Counted from the stretch's first letter, positions 37,848 through 51,050 are shown. The stretch: 64,000 nucleotides of DNA from Apostichopus japonicus (GCF_037975245.1 NC_092573.1:324501-388500), one strand, 5' to 3'. The notes: generated by a model from the letters alone, not told the origin. Numbers and translations: made by a program.

Positions 37848-39481
37848 TAGGGCTGTGAGTTTTCGTTTAAAGACCTAAACGTTTAAACGGCCGATTTTTC
37901 ATTCGTTTAAACGTTTGCGAATATCGCGAGAAAACGCCGAGTATAAAGGCGTGGGGTCCAGGGGACCGCCCTAGGGCCCTGGTGGGGTGAAGACCCTGGA
38001 AAAGGAAAAGGAAAAGGAATTTTTTGCGTGTCTGGCGATAAAAAAATTCGCAGTTGAGGATGCAAAATACTGACAACTTTTTTAATTTAAATTGTCACAA
38101 AGCTGATGAAAAATTTTAAATGACAAGTTAGAGTAGCTGTATTATGTTATAAACTGACAAGAGATTTAATCTGTTTTACAATCTTTAAAAAGTTTAACTT
38201 ACAGAACCTCCGATATTATGAAACAAAAAACGTTCGGCAAAGCCCGTTTCTAGAATGCCTAACAATGAATAGCGCGCACTATACGTACATCACTTTACAA
38301 CTGCAGTACGGTTTAACCTAACTTAAATACTACGGTAGGATACTGTATATGTGCTCAGAATTTTCCCAGGTACCTTGCCAAACAACTGCGCGCTCATCCC
38401 CTGTCTAACACCTGTTTGTTAACATTTTTGGCACGTTTCCAAGAAACGTTTCATAGAGTATTCCCCATGATACACGAGGCACAGTTCATACACGCAGCAC
38501 AAGATATCAAGCTATGGTCATCTTTATGAAAGTAAACCTTGTAATAAAATATGTTTTAGGCCACACGGCATGATTAACTTATGCTTAACATTATTTCAAT
38601 GTTCTTGTAGAAAACGTCAAGTTCGCAAAATACAATTGGTTGTGTTTTTGTAGTTACGTGAGATCCGTAACAGACGAGGTGGTTAGGCTATTTGCTATAC
38701 ACTTAACTGTGGTAGGACATTATTTTTTCCGTATTTTTGGAAATTCTAGAAAATACTTTCTTTTCCCCCCGCTTAACACCAGATGTGGTCTTACGGTTTA
38801 TTCATAAATGGGTGTACTAGAGCCTTGTATACATGACATTAGTTGCATTTAGCACAATTTGCCAGTTTCGCGTGAATTTTTCGAAAGTGTTTTGCTGGAT
38901 CTTTCGGAAAATTTGAAAGGTGTACCAACTTACTTTTCGTACACAATTGGTAATTTCTCTACTGATTTTCAGAGTTTTTTTTTACGATCTCCAATCAATA
39001 CATTTCCTTTGATCATGTATTTGAACAACTATTACCAAGTCGAGTATTCGACCCGGTATTGTCTGGTCGGAGAGTTCAACGTGATGGGCAGGGATTGTAA
39101 TCATTTCGATCGAACATGCATTGACTGGATTATCTGCGCCGCCGCTGTCGGCTCGATATAAAGTACACTTGTGCCGCGAATCAGGAAGTTTTCACAAAAG
39201 GATAACAGCGTTCAAGTTTAAGCCATTCATATCGCCGGATACATCGGGGGGGGGGACAAAAGTAGGATTACGTTCGCGGTTTATGATTCGACTGATCGTA
39301 AGTTGTTTTGTTATTTCGCGTAGTAGACAAAATAAACACGGGAATTGATACGCGATTTTTGCCAATAATTTAATTTTCAGTTGATATCATAGTTTCGTTT
39401 AAACGTTCATAAGGTTTTATGAAACGTTTAAACGATGTTTCGTTCGTTTACACGTTTAAACGTGTAAACGGCACAGCACTA
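37848..39481. mobile_element. hAT-like non-autonomous transposon, 1.6 kb, GTTTAAAC-rich ends
   Basis: Imperfect terminal inverted repeats TAGGGCTGTGAG and GGCACAGCACTA carry a perfect 8-bp target duplication CAACCTTC (37840-37847 and 39482-39489). Subterminal regions repeat CGTTTAAACG many times on both sides. The central part (about 37940-38745) is homologous to the core of the 28100-32584 element, apart from a gain of about 200 bases near 38452-38650 and the 2.9-kb insertion in the other copy. Confidence 0.85.
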
Positions 39482-42255
39482 CAACCTTCAGCAGCACTGT
39501 ATAAAGTAGGCCTACCATTGAAACAATGTCAGCTATTGGTGAAGTAGAAATCTTGCAGCCTAAATATGATCAGAGATTGATGCAGATTTTACTGGCACCG
39601 CAATGAAACCTACTGTACAGTATGCTGTCGATATCATCTGATACCTAAAGCACATCCTGATAATCAGTCCAACATCAATTTATTTTGGAGGAAAAGCAAT
39701 GACTTAAGGATTAGAGATTGGAACAGGTACTCGGGAAGTTTGGGAACCTTGATGACAGTCCGAAAATTTACTATCCTGCTATCAAGCTCTTACTACAGTA
39801 CCCAGTCCGAAAAAAAGTTCACAAACATCGTTCGCCTTTTTCAGTTACATTTTAATTCAAATAATGAGATTGAGAGAATAATTCAAGTGTTCTTTTGCAA
39901 TATTTCTATCCTCCTTGATGTCAATATCAGAATGTTTTTATTGTGAAACTTGATGAAAATATGTTACTATTCCTGCATTTGGTTAGCTCAGGAGCTGAAA
40001 AGTAGAATCCTTCTGGAATCAATTTTGAACAGTCCCAACCAGAGCTGTACGGACACTTTCCACACTTAAAGGATCAAGCATCTATAAACAGCCACAACCC
40101 TCCTGGCCATCAGCCTTCAAGCTGCATAGCAACATGGGAGAACAGGTTGGACAGGGCCATTTATGGATAACCCTTGAAGTATGATATTGCTGTAACAGTA
40201 ACTTTCTTGTGAAACTATTGGTTTGTGAAGACTATCTATCTCCCATTGCTCAAATATCAAAGTTTTAAGCAACTACAGGTACACCGCAACAAATCCATTA
40301 AAGAATTCTTATATAGAACCATTAGCTTTATTTGCCCTAGAATACTTGAGTTTTATGTTGAATGCATAACAAACAGGTACTGTACACAGGAGACCTGAAT
40401 AAGCAAATTTATAAAGTATTTGGTAGCAATATTTTGGACTTTTCCAGTCACTAGTAAGAAAACATAAATGACAATGATTTAGGCTTATCACAATGGATGC
40501 CAGTGTCTCGAGTATCTAATGGCTATGGGCATTGACCAGAATGCAAGTAAACCTACAGTGGGCCGAAGTTACTGTACACAGCTATTTTACACATTAACCT
40601 AATGCATTTATTTCCTCACTTTTGAATCACATATATTGGTGTCATGTTGTAGAATAGCAGGTACGTAGATTGCTACCTCTGCCTTTCAATAAACTATTCT
40701 TTGCAAAGTGGCCAACTGAGACTTCAATCACTCCATGCTCCTTACTGTGCCTTAATTGCATCTTAAATTAACAGACCTGTCACATACCAAGTAAGTTTCG
40801 GCCATCATTGCTATGGCTGAGATCTTAAGTTTCCAAAATCCCACAACAAAGTAAAATATCAACTGCCCTTTAACATAGAAAGAGGATGTGAATCTGTTTA
40901 CTTGTACAAATGGTTTCTTTCTTTTCTTGTATTGAACAGTTTGAGCAATAAATAATGCAGCTTGATATTTTGACATCTTTCTATAAGTACTTCAAGTACG
41001 TTGGGGCTTATGCAATTTTCTGTGTCTTTATTTTGTCATTGAAGAATTCATGACTACAGAGGTTTTCTGCTTCCTAACCTTTTGGTTAAGATAAGACATG
41101 ACTATTCTGACTACTAGTAGTACTATAGTACTTGAGTACGTAGGGATAGATCTGTAATATTAGTTCTTTGCGTTTCTTTGTGAATTTCATTCGGGTCTAG
41201 CTTATTTTCAAGGTCAAATAAGAGTTTCTATTACTGCACACAATCATGTTCAAAACATGAAAAATGACTAAAAACTGGAAAAAAATAAAAACTGAAATTA
41301 AGAACCCTATGGCTCTGAACACAGCAACGATTGAGTTAGCAATGCAAAGTACAGTACGATGTGGAAATAGGCTGCTCATTCAGGAACAAAGTTGTCTTGG
41401 AAATTTTTAAACCAAATGTACCACCTATCCACTACAATTTTGGGGCTGTGTCACCCTCAATTGTAAAACATAAGACAGTCTTAACAATCAGCTAAGAGTC
41501 AAGTGATGTTGAAAAACATGGATCTTATGAGGTCTTATTACATTTGAAGTCAGATGTGCATGAAAGCTTAAGTTTCATATATAAACCCATGAGAGAGGTA
41601 GATTGCAAATATGTGTCTATCCTACTCTATGCCTTGTTATGTCGGGCTGAACCTTAGTCTGGGCTAGCATCACTATTTCTACACTACTGTATGTAGAGTT
41701 AGAACTAGTGTAGGCCTGCAAAGCAACGCTGTACCAATCAAGCAGAGGCCAACAGCCAAACCCTCTTGCAGACATGCAGTTTTTTAAATAGTTGGTTATT
41801 AAAGATAGTCTGACTGTCATTTCTTTACCCTCAAAATGCAATACAGGTCTACCACTACCAGTATAAGTGTTAGCTCTTGAACCGATTTAGGAACTGTCAA
41901 ACCTCTAAAATTGAACGTGCGAAGAATGAGAAACAGCTAGCCTTAGCACTTGCCGATGCAACATTAGAAATATATAGTATATTTCTATTCCCATTCAACT
42001 AATATGGAAAGCATGGCCACAGAATCCCAGCTACCTTCCATTTTGGTTTTAATTATAGCACTAATTGTATGTACAGTAACCCTAACTGTCCTATACTTAT
42101 AAACTATGCGTTGACTTATACGTTAGGCAGTTTTTGATACAAGAGTTGTAATACATTTACTGTACGACGCCGCTAGTACTATTTCTATTGAGACCGTCAA
42201 TATGCAGAACAAGTTGATCATGTCTCTCTAAGCAATCACCGGATTATTCACTCAC

Positions 42256-42369
42256 CCTAGAAACGTGAGACAGTTCAGTCATAACCTGGTTAAAAGCAGC
42301 ATTTCCTTCAGCCTGCTTTTGTTGATGCAAGGCAATCTTTTCGCTGAATTTTCTGGGGCTGGTAGTCAT
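42256..42369 (-). CDS. CRTC: CRTC (CREB-regulated transcription coactivator), coding exon 1
   Basis: The first 38 codons begin [20 protein letters not shown] and continue [10 protein letters not shown]. This is the N-terminal CREB-binding domain of the CRTC/TORC family (vertebrate CRTC1 has [18 protein letters not shown]). CRTCs bind the bZIP region of CREB through this short helical segment and raise transcription of cAMP-responsive genes; when phosphorylated by SIK kinases they stay in the cytoplasm. The start ATG (42367-42369) has A at -3. The exon ends in AGG followed by GTGAGT, phase 0, which fits the phase-0 start of exon 2. An out-of-frame upstream ATG lies 19 bases before the start. 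The SIK and calcineurin sites and the transactivation domain are not identified here; those exons are expected further left on the minus strand. Confidence 0.93.
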
Positions 42370-42388
42370 GATGAAAACTGTCTTCCAT
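42308..42388 (-). other. Upstream ORF overlapping the CRTC start
   Basis: An ATG at 42386-42388 has G at -3 and G at +4, a strong initiation context, and is 19 bases upstream of the CRTC ATG in another frame. It reads 26 codons ([10 protein letters not shown]...) and stops at TGA 42308-42310, inside CRTC exon 1. If the transcript starts upstream, this overlapping uORF would be expected to reduce CRTC initiation. The transcription start cannot be seen. Confidence 0.45.
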
Positions 42389-42424
42389 GACACACTACCG
42401 TAGCTCACTTTTCAATGTTTTTAT

Positions 42425-42459
42425 ATTGGATTTGTAGGGGGTCTGCTTTTACGACCAAT
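42425..42459 (-). promoter_or_regulatory. Two CCAAT boxes upstream of CRTC
   Basis: CCAAT occurs in gene orientation at 42425-42429 (plus strand ATTGG) and inverted at 42455-42459 (ACGACCAATCAGAAC), 56 and 86 bases upstream of the CRTC ATG. Paired CCAAT boxes about 30 bases apart are typical NF-Y sites of TATA-less promoters. No TATA box was seen. Their role here is inferred from position only. Confidence 0.35.
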
Positions 42460-42817
42460 CAGAACCCGTGTACCATCCGTTGTTCGGTTATATTATGTAT
42501 GAGATCAATTCAATTTCTTTAGTGATCTTATCACTGAACACAAGAAAGCACATATTATATGTGAGTGCTAGTGATGCAGGTGAAAGCTGGGAGCTATTCA
42601 ACCCTCGAGTGTTCATCTTTCGTGACTCTCGTGTGAAGATAAGCCGAGATTACTTCATTCAAAATTCGGTTTTTTGTATACAAGTGCCATATACATCTTT
42701 AATTGTGACAATTGAATGAAGTAAACAATAGGGTATATGAAATTCTATAGGTGCTAAATGAAGTAAGTCGTACCGAAGAGTCAATAGAAATTATGCCACT
42801 TAATAATTCAACCTGTG

Positions 42818-43100
42818 CAGGTACGTACATCTTTTCACACGAAGCGCAGGAGCAACTCAAGGAAAGGTCATGATGGGTCCAGGTATCAGACGGTTCCCAG
42901 GGTTCGAATTCGTCCACCGTACAACTCAATAGCCGGCGAAAGATGTGTCTACCCGTTGCAAAACAAGCGTCGATCAATATACGTCGACGCAGACTTATGG
43001 AGGAATCGCGTGGAATCAATATTGGGGCAATGGGATTTATTCTGGGATGGTGAAGGCTTGCCATATTTTTATCCGATGACACTTGGCAATAAGTTGTTGC
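42818..43100 (+). other. Open, coding-like stretch of unknown nature
   Basis: The plus strand is open over 139 codons at 42815-43234, with fragments such as GQWDLFWDGEGLPYFYP, and the composition is less AT-rich than the surroundings. The minus strand is also open for 127 codons, so direction is unclear. A GGTTCGAATTC word resembles a tRNA B box, which would suit a SINE or retrotransposed piece. No family was recognised. Confidence 0.2.
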
Positions 43101-45653
43101 GGCCTGGTGGAACTATAAGGGGTATAATTTGGGAATCACCCCCTAGTATAAAGCATTCTATTGAATTGTATTTTTTTCTGATAGGGAGGGGGGAGGCGGT
43201 AGCAATTGCCAAGTTTAGCAATAAGGTTGGTTAGGTCACAACGGTTAAAGGACTGCTACTATTTACAATTTACGTTTCTGTGCTCAAATTGGATCGATGC
43301 TATTTGTCCAATTAAATCACCCTTTGAAGATTTGACACGAGCGTTTTCCAGTGTTCATTGTGTTTTATATTGTCTGTTCAAATATTTCTTTGCATTTTTT
43401 CTCGGATTATTTACATGTAATGATTTGTCAGAAGACAATTGTTCACTACAGGGACTTTTATTTATCTCCTTGAACAATTAAACCGTTGCTTCTAAATGTA
43501 CTATAATAAAGGAGGTTGTGTTCGCAAAATAGTTTCAAATAGAAAATATAATCCCCTAGACAGGAGAAAATGCTATAAGACTCAAGGCAGTAATTTCATG
43601 CATATTTAGTCACAATTAAGGAGTCACGATAGTGAAGGCCTATATAGTGCGTGGGGGGGGGGGTGGGGTGGTGCACATGCGACATATAGAATGTTGTACA
43701 TCTGCCGGAATATTTTCTCTCGAGTGAGCTCGCTCTCAAACAAACCCACTATAGATCCTGCATCATATATAGGCCTATATACTGGCTACAAGTAAAGTAT
43801 GCAATTTTTCCGTTGCAGGTTACAGTTGAACTTTCAAGATATCCTCCATATATCTACCCTAGGTCAACGAACTAAAAGGACACTACACACCAGAGTCACA
43901 TATATATGTAGTTATATATACATATAGCTCTGCCACACAGCATTCTAAATTGAATAGAAGCAATATGATTATCCCGCTGCTGTGGCGTATATACTATACG
44001 TATAGCCTACGATAATCTTTAATTGTCACAGTTGCGGAATAACGGCATTGATCTATACTTCGTTATGTGTATATAATTGTACGATCATCACAAATTGCTG
44101 GCGCTGTTTAAATCTGCTGATTAGAAATAGTATATTGAAATACTGCTCTGTCTATACTGATGAAACAAATATACATCTCTGCCACTGACCTACACGCTAA
44201 AACGATTTTTTTTTTTTAAACCAGGCAAAAGGTTTAAACCTATATGGAATTATTGTCCTTTGTCTTGAAAAAAAATAAAATGATGGTACAAACTGACTTT
44301 TGGTCCGGAAAGGAAGGCCAAGTTTAGAACCTATTTATTTCACCTGGACAAAATGTTTTGTTATCGAGTTAAATTAATCTCCAATTGTATGGGAGTAGTG
44401 GAAAGGTTGTAAGGAAACCATATATTTATCTACCTGGCAGGTTGTCGTATAACCAAACGCAAGGATGGAGGTGTCATTACTCCGAGTCGGTCAAAAAGTC
44501 AGACCATATACTATATCTCCCTGTAGTTGAAAAATTTCCATATATAGAGAATACCTAAAACTCAAAGATCCATATAGATATCAATATAGCTAAAGGTGGA
44601 AGTTCATCCAGAGCGCATCACCGACTTTTGCAGGATTATTATTGGACTGCGCAGTTCTACACAACTTAGTTGTCTGAACAGCAAAATGAAACATAGAAAG
44701 AAAGAAAGAAAGAAACAGAGCGTGATGAGGGGGGGGGGGGGGGGGGGGTAGCTGTCCAAAGTATGCTTGTCACATACAGTAAGGTATATCTGTATGAATT
44801 GAGTTGATCTGTAAAGTTTCCAATCCTGGGTATATTTTAACGACGAGAGAGCTCAGTTTTTAATAGTCCTTTTACCGTATTATACTTGTTTACTTATCTT
44901 TGGGGTGGGTGGGAGCGGGGAGCCCGGCGGGGGCGGGGGCAAGGCAAATTTTCGCGGTTACGTCTAATGCAGGCCTTCGGTCGCACAGTTACTGTGTCCA
45001 GAAAGTTTACAAAAGCGACTAAATTCATATCCACTGCATGGCGAACGAGTCAAATTGTTAAATTTGGGGCGTGACTATGTATAGTGTTCTGTTACTGTAA
45101 TAATTTATCAGTCTTCGGTTGCGACACGATAAAATTAGAATGTCTGACATGTATGTTTATACTGTTGCCCGTAGATATAATAAAATCACACAAAAAATAT
45201 AAATCATCGAAAAAAAACCCAATATAATCGACATGTTTTTTATTCATTAATTTGTTTGTTATAATTACTTCTTTATTTTTGTTTTATTGTAGAGCTTTAC
45301 CGAAAGATGGATGCATGGATGTAAAACGTTTTCCCTTGCACGCCGGTGTCGTTTGTATGGTGTTATTGAATCCTGCGGTGATTGAGTGAAGTATGTGCAA
45401 TAGCTGTAGAGTATATTGTTGTGTGATCACTAATTGCGTAGTAGGGAGTTTTAAACCACCTTTTCTTTATAGTTTGTTAGAAATTTGACCTTCGTTTGAT
45501 TTATGTGCTGTTTCTTTATGGGCTTCTTGGAATTGTCATGTTTAACTAACAAACGATTCGTTTTCGCCCGTATGCATATACTTGTAATTCACGTAGCCAT
45601 AAACTGTAGCGTATTGCTTCGGTGTCATGCAACACACTGTATGTATGGTCTTT

Positions 45654-45716
45654 CCTCTCATTGTATAAGCAGGGAGTTCCCTACTTCTCATTGTATAAGC
45701 AGGGAGTTCCCTAAAA
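45654..45716 (+). repeat. Perfect 32-bp direct duplication
   Basis: TCTCATTGTATAAGCAGGGA followed by GTTCCCTA occurs twice in tandem with a period of about 32 bases. Confidence 0.9.
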
Positions 45717-47785
45717 ACTTCCTGGTATAAGATGCAGCTTTGGAACTGTCTATAAACTGTACGGTCTGAATGATAAATCCTCTATGGTCAGTTTAAGAAA
45801 CTAAGGCCCATCTAGATAAGAAAAAAAAATAATAATAAAAGTAAACCACTGAGATTGATTCTGACTCTTTGACTTGTAAACTTATAGAGACTAATGCCCC
45901 TTCATTCACCCCAATTTTCGGTACCACGTTTTTGGGTGCTGTCCCGCTTTTACAAACACACATACGCGCATACAAACATATAATATAGCCTCCATCCACC
46001 TTATAGGTTACGGTTTTGATTAACTGCTGTCAGATAAGAAATTTTCCGAATTCTCACAGGTTAAGCTCTCAGGAATGGGTCACTCTAACGTGACAGCGAT
46101 TAATGATCAAACATGCTATACTGGCATTGATTATATAAATATGGAATGGTTAGAAATTAAAGCACAAATACCAAATTAATTTGCGACAAGCTACATTATG
46201 CAGGTACAAGAACAAGTCAGTAAATTTGTGATTGAATTAGATGACCATAAATCAAACATCGTTACTGTGTGTAATATACATTCATAACTTTATTTCACGT
46301 TAAGGTTGCATAATAATAGGAACTTTAGAAAGCATATGATTATAATTTTCAACAGGATTATACCAGCTACCGAGATTTGTTCACTTTCCATGCATGCTTG
46401 TCAGCGGTGAGCAGATTATCTTGGGATCGCATGGGGTGCCAAGAGGTTAAATCCCCCCACCCCAAGGCGAGCAAACGGAGCGCATCGAGCGAGTATTGGT
46501 AACACTGGCGCAATGAGATTCTGTTCCCACATCCTCTAGATGACATTGAACCTGTAACCGTTATGCGCTATGTGGACCCTTTTTAGGACCCCAACGCCCA
46601 AGAACCAGCGGGTTTTCCCCTCTCCACCCATACGGCGTTATGCACTGACCCGTTGTATTAAGTGAATGATAAAGAAGGATTCATGCGTATACACCGGTTG
46701 GATATGTATGTTACAGGATAGGAGACAATGGGAAGTGAAGGGGGGGGGGGCGGGAGTCCCACTCTCTCATGCAGATATGCAACATAGCTAATTACCTCAG
46801 CCGGGCATATAATATATCAACATTACTAACTTCCTTCTCATAACTATATCATGCCTTTTTCTGTATTCTATACAAATTTTCAACGGAAAGCAACTCAAGA
46901 CAAATATACAGTTTAATATTTGGATAGCGTATAGATTCTAGATCCTATTATTTACACAATCATATATGCTTATATTATACATTGCATATGGCCTGTCAAT
47001 TTTATTTCTCTATTGCTTTCTGCGGTTGCAAGGATATCTTGTGGTCAAATGTCTGTAATCGATACGAGAAATTACTATTTTCGTACGTTTTATTTGAATA
47101 CAGGCTTTTACAAAAGTTCATAGTAGTACATGCAGGAAAACTATAAGAGCTTAAAAAGAAAATGCGTAAAACCGGGGGGGGGGGTGGTGGAGGGGCGCAA
47201 TGGTCCTGAAAAAGTTGAGACTTAAAACCAAAATGTTAGTCTTTGCGGAGGAAATGTAGCATAGATACATTTCCATGCGTACAATAGAAATAATTGGGTA
47301 CATGTACGGGCGTAATAGACTTGTATTTCTTTCGAAAATGAGTTATTCTGTTACTGAAGCAAAGATCTGTCTATAGCGTTTTGTGTTAACGTACGATTAT
47401 GTCTCAGTACATGAGATTATTTATTGGCATGGTAACCGTGCCAAATTATGATGCAGTGCAGCGCGTATTAAGGGCTATGCCCAAACCACAATGCGCTGTA
47501 AATTGAGCATGTCTATGGCACGCCGTATATGACACGCAATGTGCGAGAGTGATAATGACGAACACACGCGCGTGCACATACCACAGAAAACTGCGTATAA
47601 TTTTCACACACAGATTTAGTGTTTTTCAAAAGTCACACGCAAGACTACAACCGTATAGCTTTGGATGACTTTACAGCACTGTTTGTGCGATAAACTTTCA
47701 TTCCGATTAAAGTTAAACTTCCTTAGTGCCACCATAGGACCAGATTATTGCACTTGGCCTGAAGTTTGTAAATTGCTGGTAAACA

Positions 47786-50467
47786 ATGTCTCTTTATCGA
47801 CAAAATTCAAACAAATTGAAATCATTTTCAAATGAAAATTTGACGAATGAGAAGGACAGAGAGTTTGTGCTGGGGGCTGATATTCCTGTACGGACACGTT
47901 CGGACGGAGAAGTGGTGAAGACGTCGGATGATTGGCAGACTACAGATGAAAGAGGTTTCTACAGTAACTTAACCGAATCCACCTTGATCGATTACATGGA
48001 TCCATCCAATATTCTACGTCTTTCTACATCTGATATACCGTCTGAGAGTGAAGATGTCTCTTGGGTTATTCTCTCAGAAGTCGACTCCGATAGAGAATTG
48101 GAAGCTGCTACATCTATGCAAGCTGACTTCGAACCGCCAAGGAGAGGCGAGGAGAATATGAAAAGTGTTAGTTTATTAGAAGAAAAATTGAGAAAAATAC
48201 GATCTGATTTTGAGAATGATGTCATATCATCATTACAAAAGAGATCTCGTAAAAATACAATAGAAGACGAGGATTCAATTCTTTGTTCAGAGAGAATTAG
48301 CGACACCGATGGAGCTAATGTTAGAGCATCCGTGAGTTTACCGAATCCATTAACACAGGATGAGAATTTAAACCTAACATTTCTTGATGATCATTACGAA
48401 GAAAACGAAAAGAAACAAGAACTTTTCGAAACTGGCATGAAGACTTCCGTGGAAGCAGACTCTTTCAAGAGTCAAGAAAATGGATATGTGTATATATCTA
48501 GGTCTAGCAGTGATATCGCGAAATTGAAGAAAGATGTTGTAACGCCTAACCAGGGCTTGACTAATAACAAGATCTCATTGGATAGCGATATTAAACCAAG
48601 CGACTTATATCTCTACATGCCGACAGCGTTAGCAGACGCCAGTCACGCTCGCAATCGATACCTAAAATTAACGTCCGTGGCTGAACCCGACTTCTCACTT
48701 ACGAATTCGCCAGAACATCTGATCGTTAAACCCGTGGCTGTTCACGCTACCAAATCGTCGCTCGAAAGTAACATCGCGGAAACGGGCATCAGCACAGTGG
48801 CTGAAAAATCGTCTCCCGAAGATAAGATCGCGGAACTGGGCATGAAGAAATTTACAACGGAAGATGAAGATCATAGCAACAATAGCGACTCGACCGAGTC
48901 CGTACAGAATCAGTCCAAGAAATTTACAGCAATGAATGATGAAGATGAGATCGATCTCATCCAGTTGTCATCATCATCTTCATTAGATTATCAGTCACAC
49001 ACTCCTCCGGCTAAAACGGATGGAGACCAAACGGCTGGAATAGAAAAGAGTGTAGACCATAAGCTTTCAACAGATTCAGATTTCGTTAAATGGACATTCA
49101 GTAATCCTATCAAGGGAACTACTGCGGATGTAAAGAATCCTCAATATGAGAAAGATCACGTAGATGAACGTGTTGAAAGAGAGACCAAGATTGTCGATCG
49201 TGAGACAAAAGAGATATGTGTATCGCCTTCCGGATGCGATAAAGAGAAACATCATCTTAATAATGCTACCACTACTACGACATTGAGTCAAAAGTCAAAA
49301 GAAAATGCAATTGATTCAGACACATGGCAACTTTTGAGTTATGATCCTTTATTATATGTTGAAATGACATCTCGTTATCCTGATGTCACTCGCCAATTGT
49401 CATCTAGGGAGGAAGGAAAGAAGTCAGACTCGATGACAGAATGGGTCTCTGGTACAAGCAATCCGAATACCACTGCGTACGAAAGGAAAGAATTGAGCCC
49501 TGCAGGAGAAGCATATCTTGGTTCACGATCAAGCGAGGATGGGACCTCGTTGAATTTCATCAATCAAGACTTAATTCACTTTTTTACTCACGATGCTGTC
49601 TCTTCTTCTCCCTCTTCTCTTTCGAGAGATACGAACGAAGAGGCTGACCGAGAGGTTGCCGACATTATGGGCCAAGGGTCTGATGATTACGTTATCGAAT
49701 TTAAAAGTGAGAGCAGCTCCAACGATTGGACTGTTTCGTCAGCAGACGACGACCTAGTCGATGTGAGTGGATTAGAACTACAAAAGTGCCAAGGGGTGAT
49801 GATTCAAGATCAGCTGGGTCAGTTTGAACCTTCAACATCACCTAAGCTCCTCCAGGACCATCCACCTGAAAAATTTCCTATTGAAAATGCTTATAGTGAT
49901 GAAGGGGAGATTGCGCGACTAATACAACATAGTAAGATGAGAACCCATCCCACACTCACCGATAGTGATTTCCTCGCATCGTCTACCAAGCAGGAGATAC
50001 TTGGAGAGATCAGATCAGTGGTACATTTGAATGAAGATAAACCGATCCGGGAACCAGCCCTCAGAGGAGAGGAGAGTAGACTCAATCAGAAGATTGGCCA
50101 ACTCAATGATTCTACCAGGAAATTGACAATCGATCAATCGATCGATAGACACAATACAGGTTATGATATCAATACGCCTTCCATGAATAATGATCGCGTA
50201 GCCTCTGACGACAAGCATCAAGGCACGCCACCATCCAAAACAGGACCAAGTGATGAATCAAATGACATTAAATCGCCAGTCTTAAAAGTTTCGTCCGAAA
50301 CTTTGCTTAAGAGGCTACCAACTGTACCTGATTTTCTCCCTTCTGAGGTACAATTTGAACATGACGATATAAGCGACTGCACCCCACCGATGATCGTAGG
50401 TGACACAGGAATTGATTTGGGGATAACCTGGCAGCAGTCTTATCTTGAGGAGGACATTTACGCAAAG
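47786..50467 (+). CDS. Unrecognised disordered acidic protein, coding exon 1
   Basis: A single large exon encodes 894 residues from MSLYRQNSNKLKSFSNENLT to EEDIYAK. The ATG has A at -3. The sequence is rich in Ser, Asp, Glu, Lys and Asn with few aromatics, so it is predicted to be largely disordered. There is no signal peptide or membrane segment. Ser/Asp/Glu-rich motifs (SDIPSESEDVSW, STDSDFVKWTF, SSNDWTVSSADDDLVD) repeat the pattern of an acidic Ser patch followed by Trp. A weak internal repeat is seen near residues 330-360 (SSLESNIAETGI and SSPEDKIAELGM). The exon ends phase 0 before GTAGGC; reading on would give only VGCSLY and a stop. I do not recognise the family and give no function. 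Confidence 0.85.
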
Positions 50468-50907
50468 GTAGGCTGTTCATTGTACTAAACCCCCACCCAG
50501 CCCACGACTTATACCTATTACTTGATGAAACAATGTGCGCGAATGTTCCTTTCTTCTGCGTGTATGCCCGTGAAGGGATCCAAGTGGAAATGGTTCGGCA
50601 ATCGTGTATGTAGCACTTTAGTTTAAAAAATAAAGGACTATACAATAAAACAAAAGTTGCTAGATGTGCTAAAATGAAGCCTCAGTTTAGAAACCTTACG
50701 ATCCGGACTTTTATCCCTTCTTCTACAGTTCTGGATTGTCTGTTAGCAAGTTATACTTCATTGCCTTTTGTGGTCAAATTATGTCTACAAGCAAGATTAG
50801 GCTAAACGACTGATTTAATTTTTCTGTGGGGGTTGAAAGGGTGGGAGAGGTGGGGAGAGGTGGGGAGAGGTGGGAGTCTGCATACACCCCACCACACACT
50901 GGTTACG

Positions 50908-50955
50908 CATATATATATATATATACATATATGTTTATATATATATATATTAACA

Positions 50956-51031
<76 letters not shown>

Positions 51032-51050
51032 AACATATATGTATATATAT
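50908..51050 (+). repeat. AT dinucleotide microsatellite
   Basis: Long runs of AT/TA interrupted by ACATATATGT-type units, about 140 bases. Confidence 0.9.

Larger units (their letters stand above)
22174..42255 (-). other. CRTC intron 1, about 20 kb
   Basis: GT-AG intron between the two confirmed CRTC exons, AT-rich. It contains three hAT-like elements, a nested 2.9-kb transposon, a foldback MITE, a DIRS-end relic and short direct repeats, each listed separately. TACTGTACAGTA-like words recur throughout. No coding exon was recognised in the remaining unique stretches (22.2-24.7, 25-25.9, 27.1-28.1, 32.6-37.8 and 39.5-42.2 kb). Confidence 0.8.
42389..47785. other. Intergenic region between CRTC and the 956-residue gene
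   Basis: The two genes are divergent. The CRTC promoter lies at its left edge. The rest is AT-rich with G-runs (43650-43665, 44729-44748, 46741-46752, 47174-47184), a GAAA repeat near 44697 and a 32-bp direct duplication at 45654-45716. One open frame at 42815-43234 is discussed separately. Confidence 0.6.
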
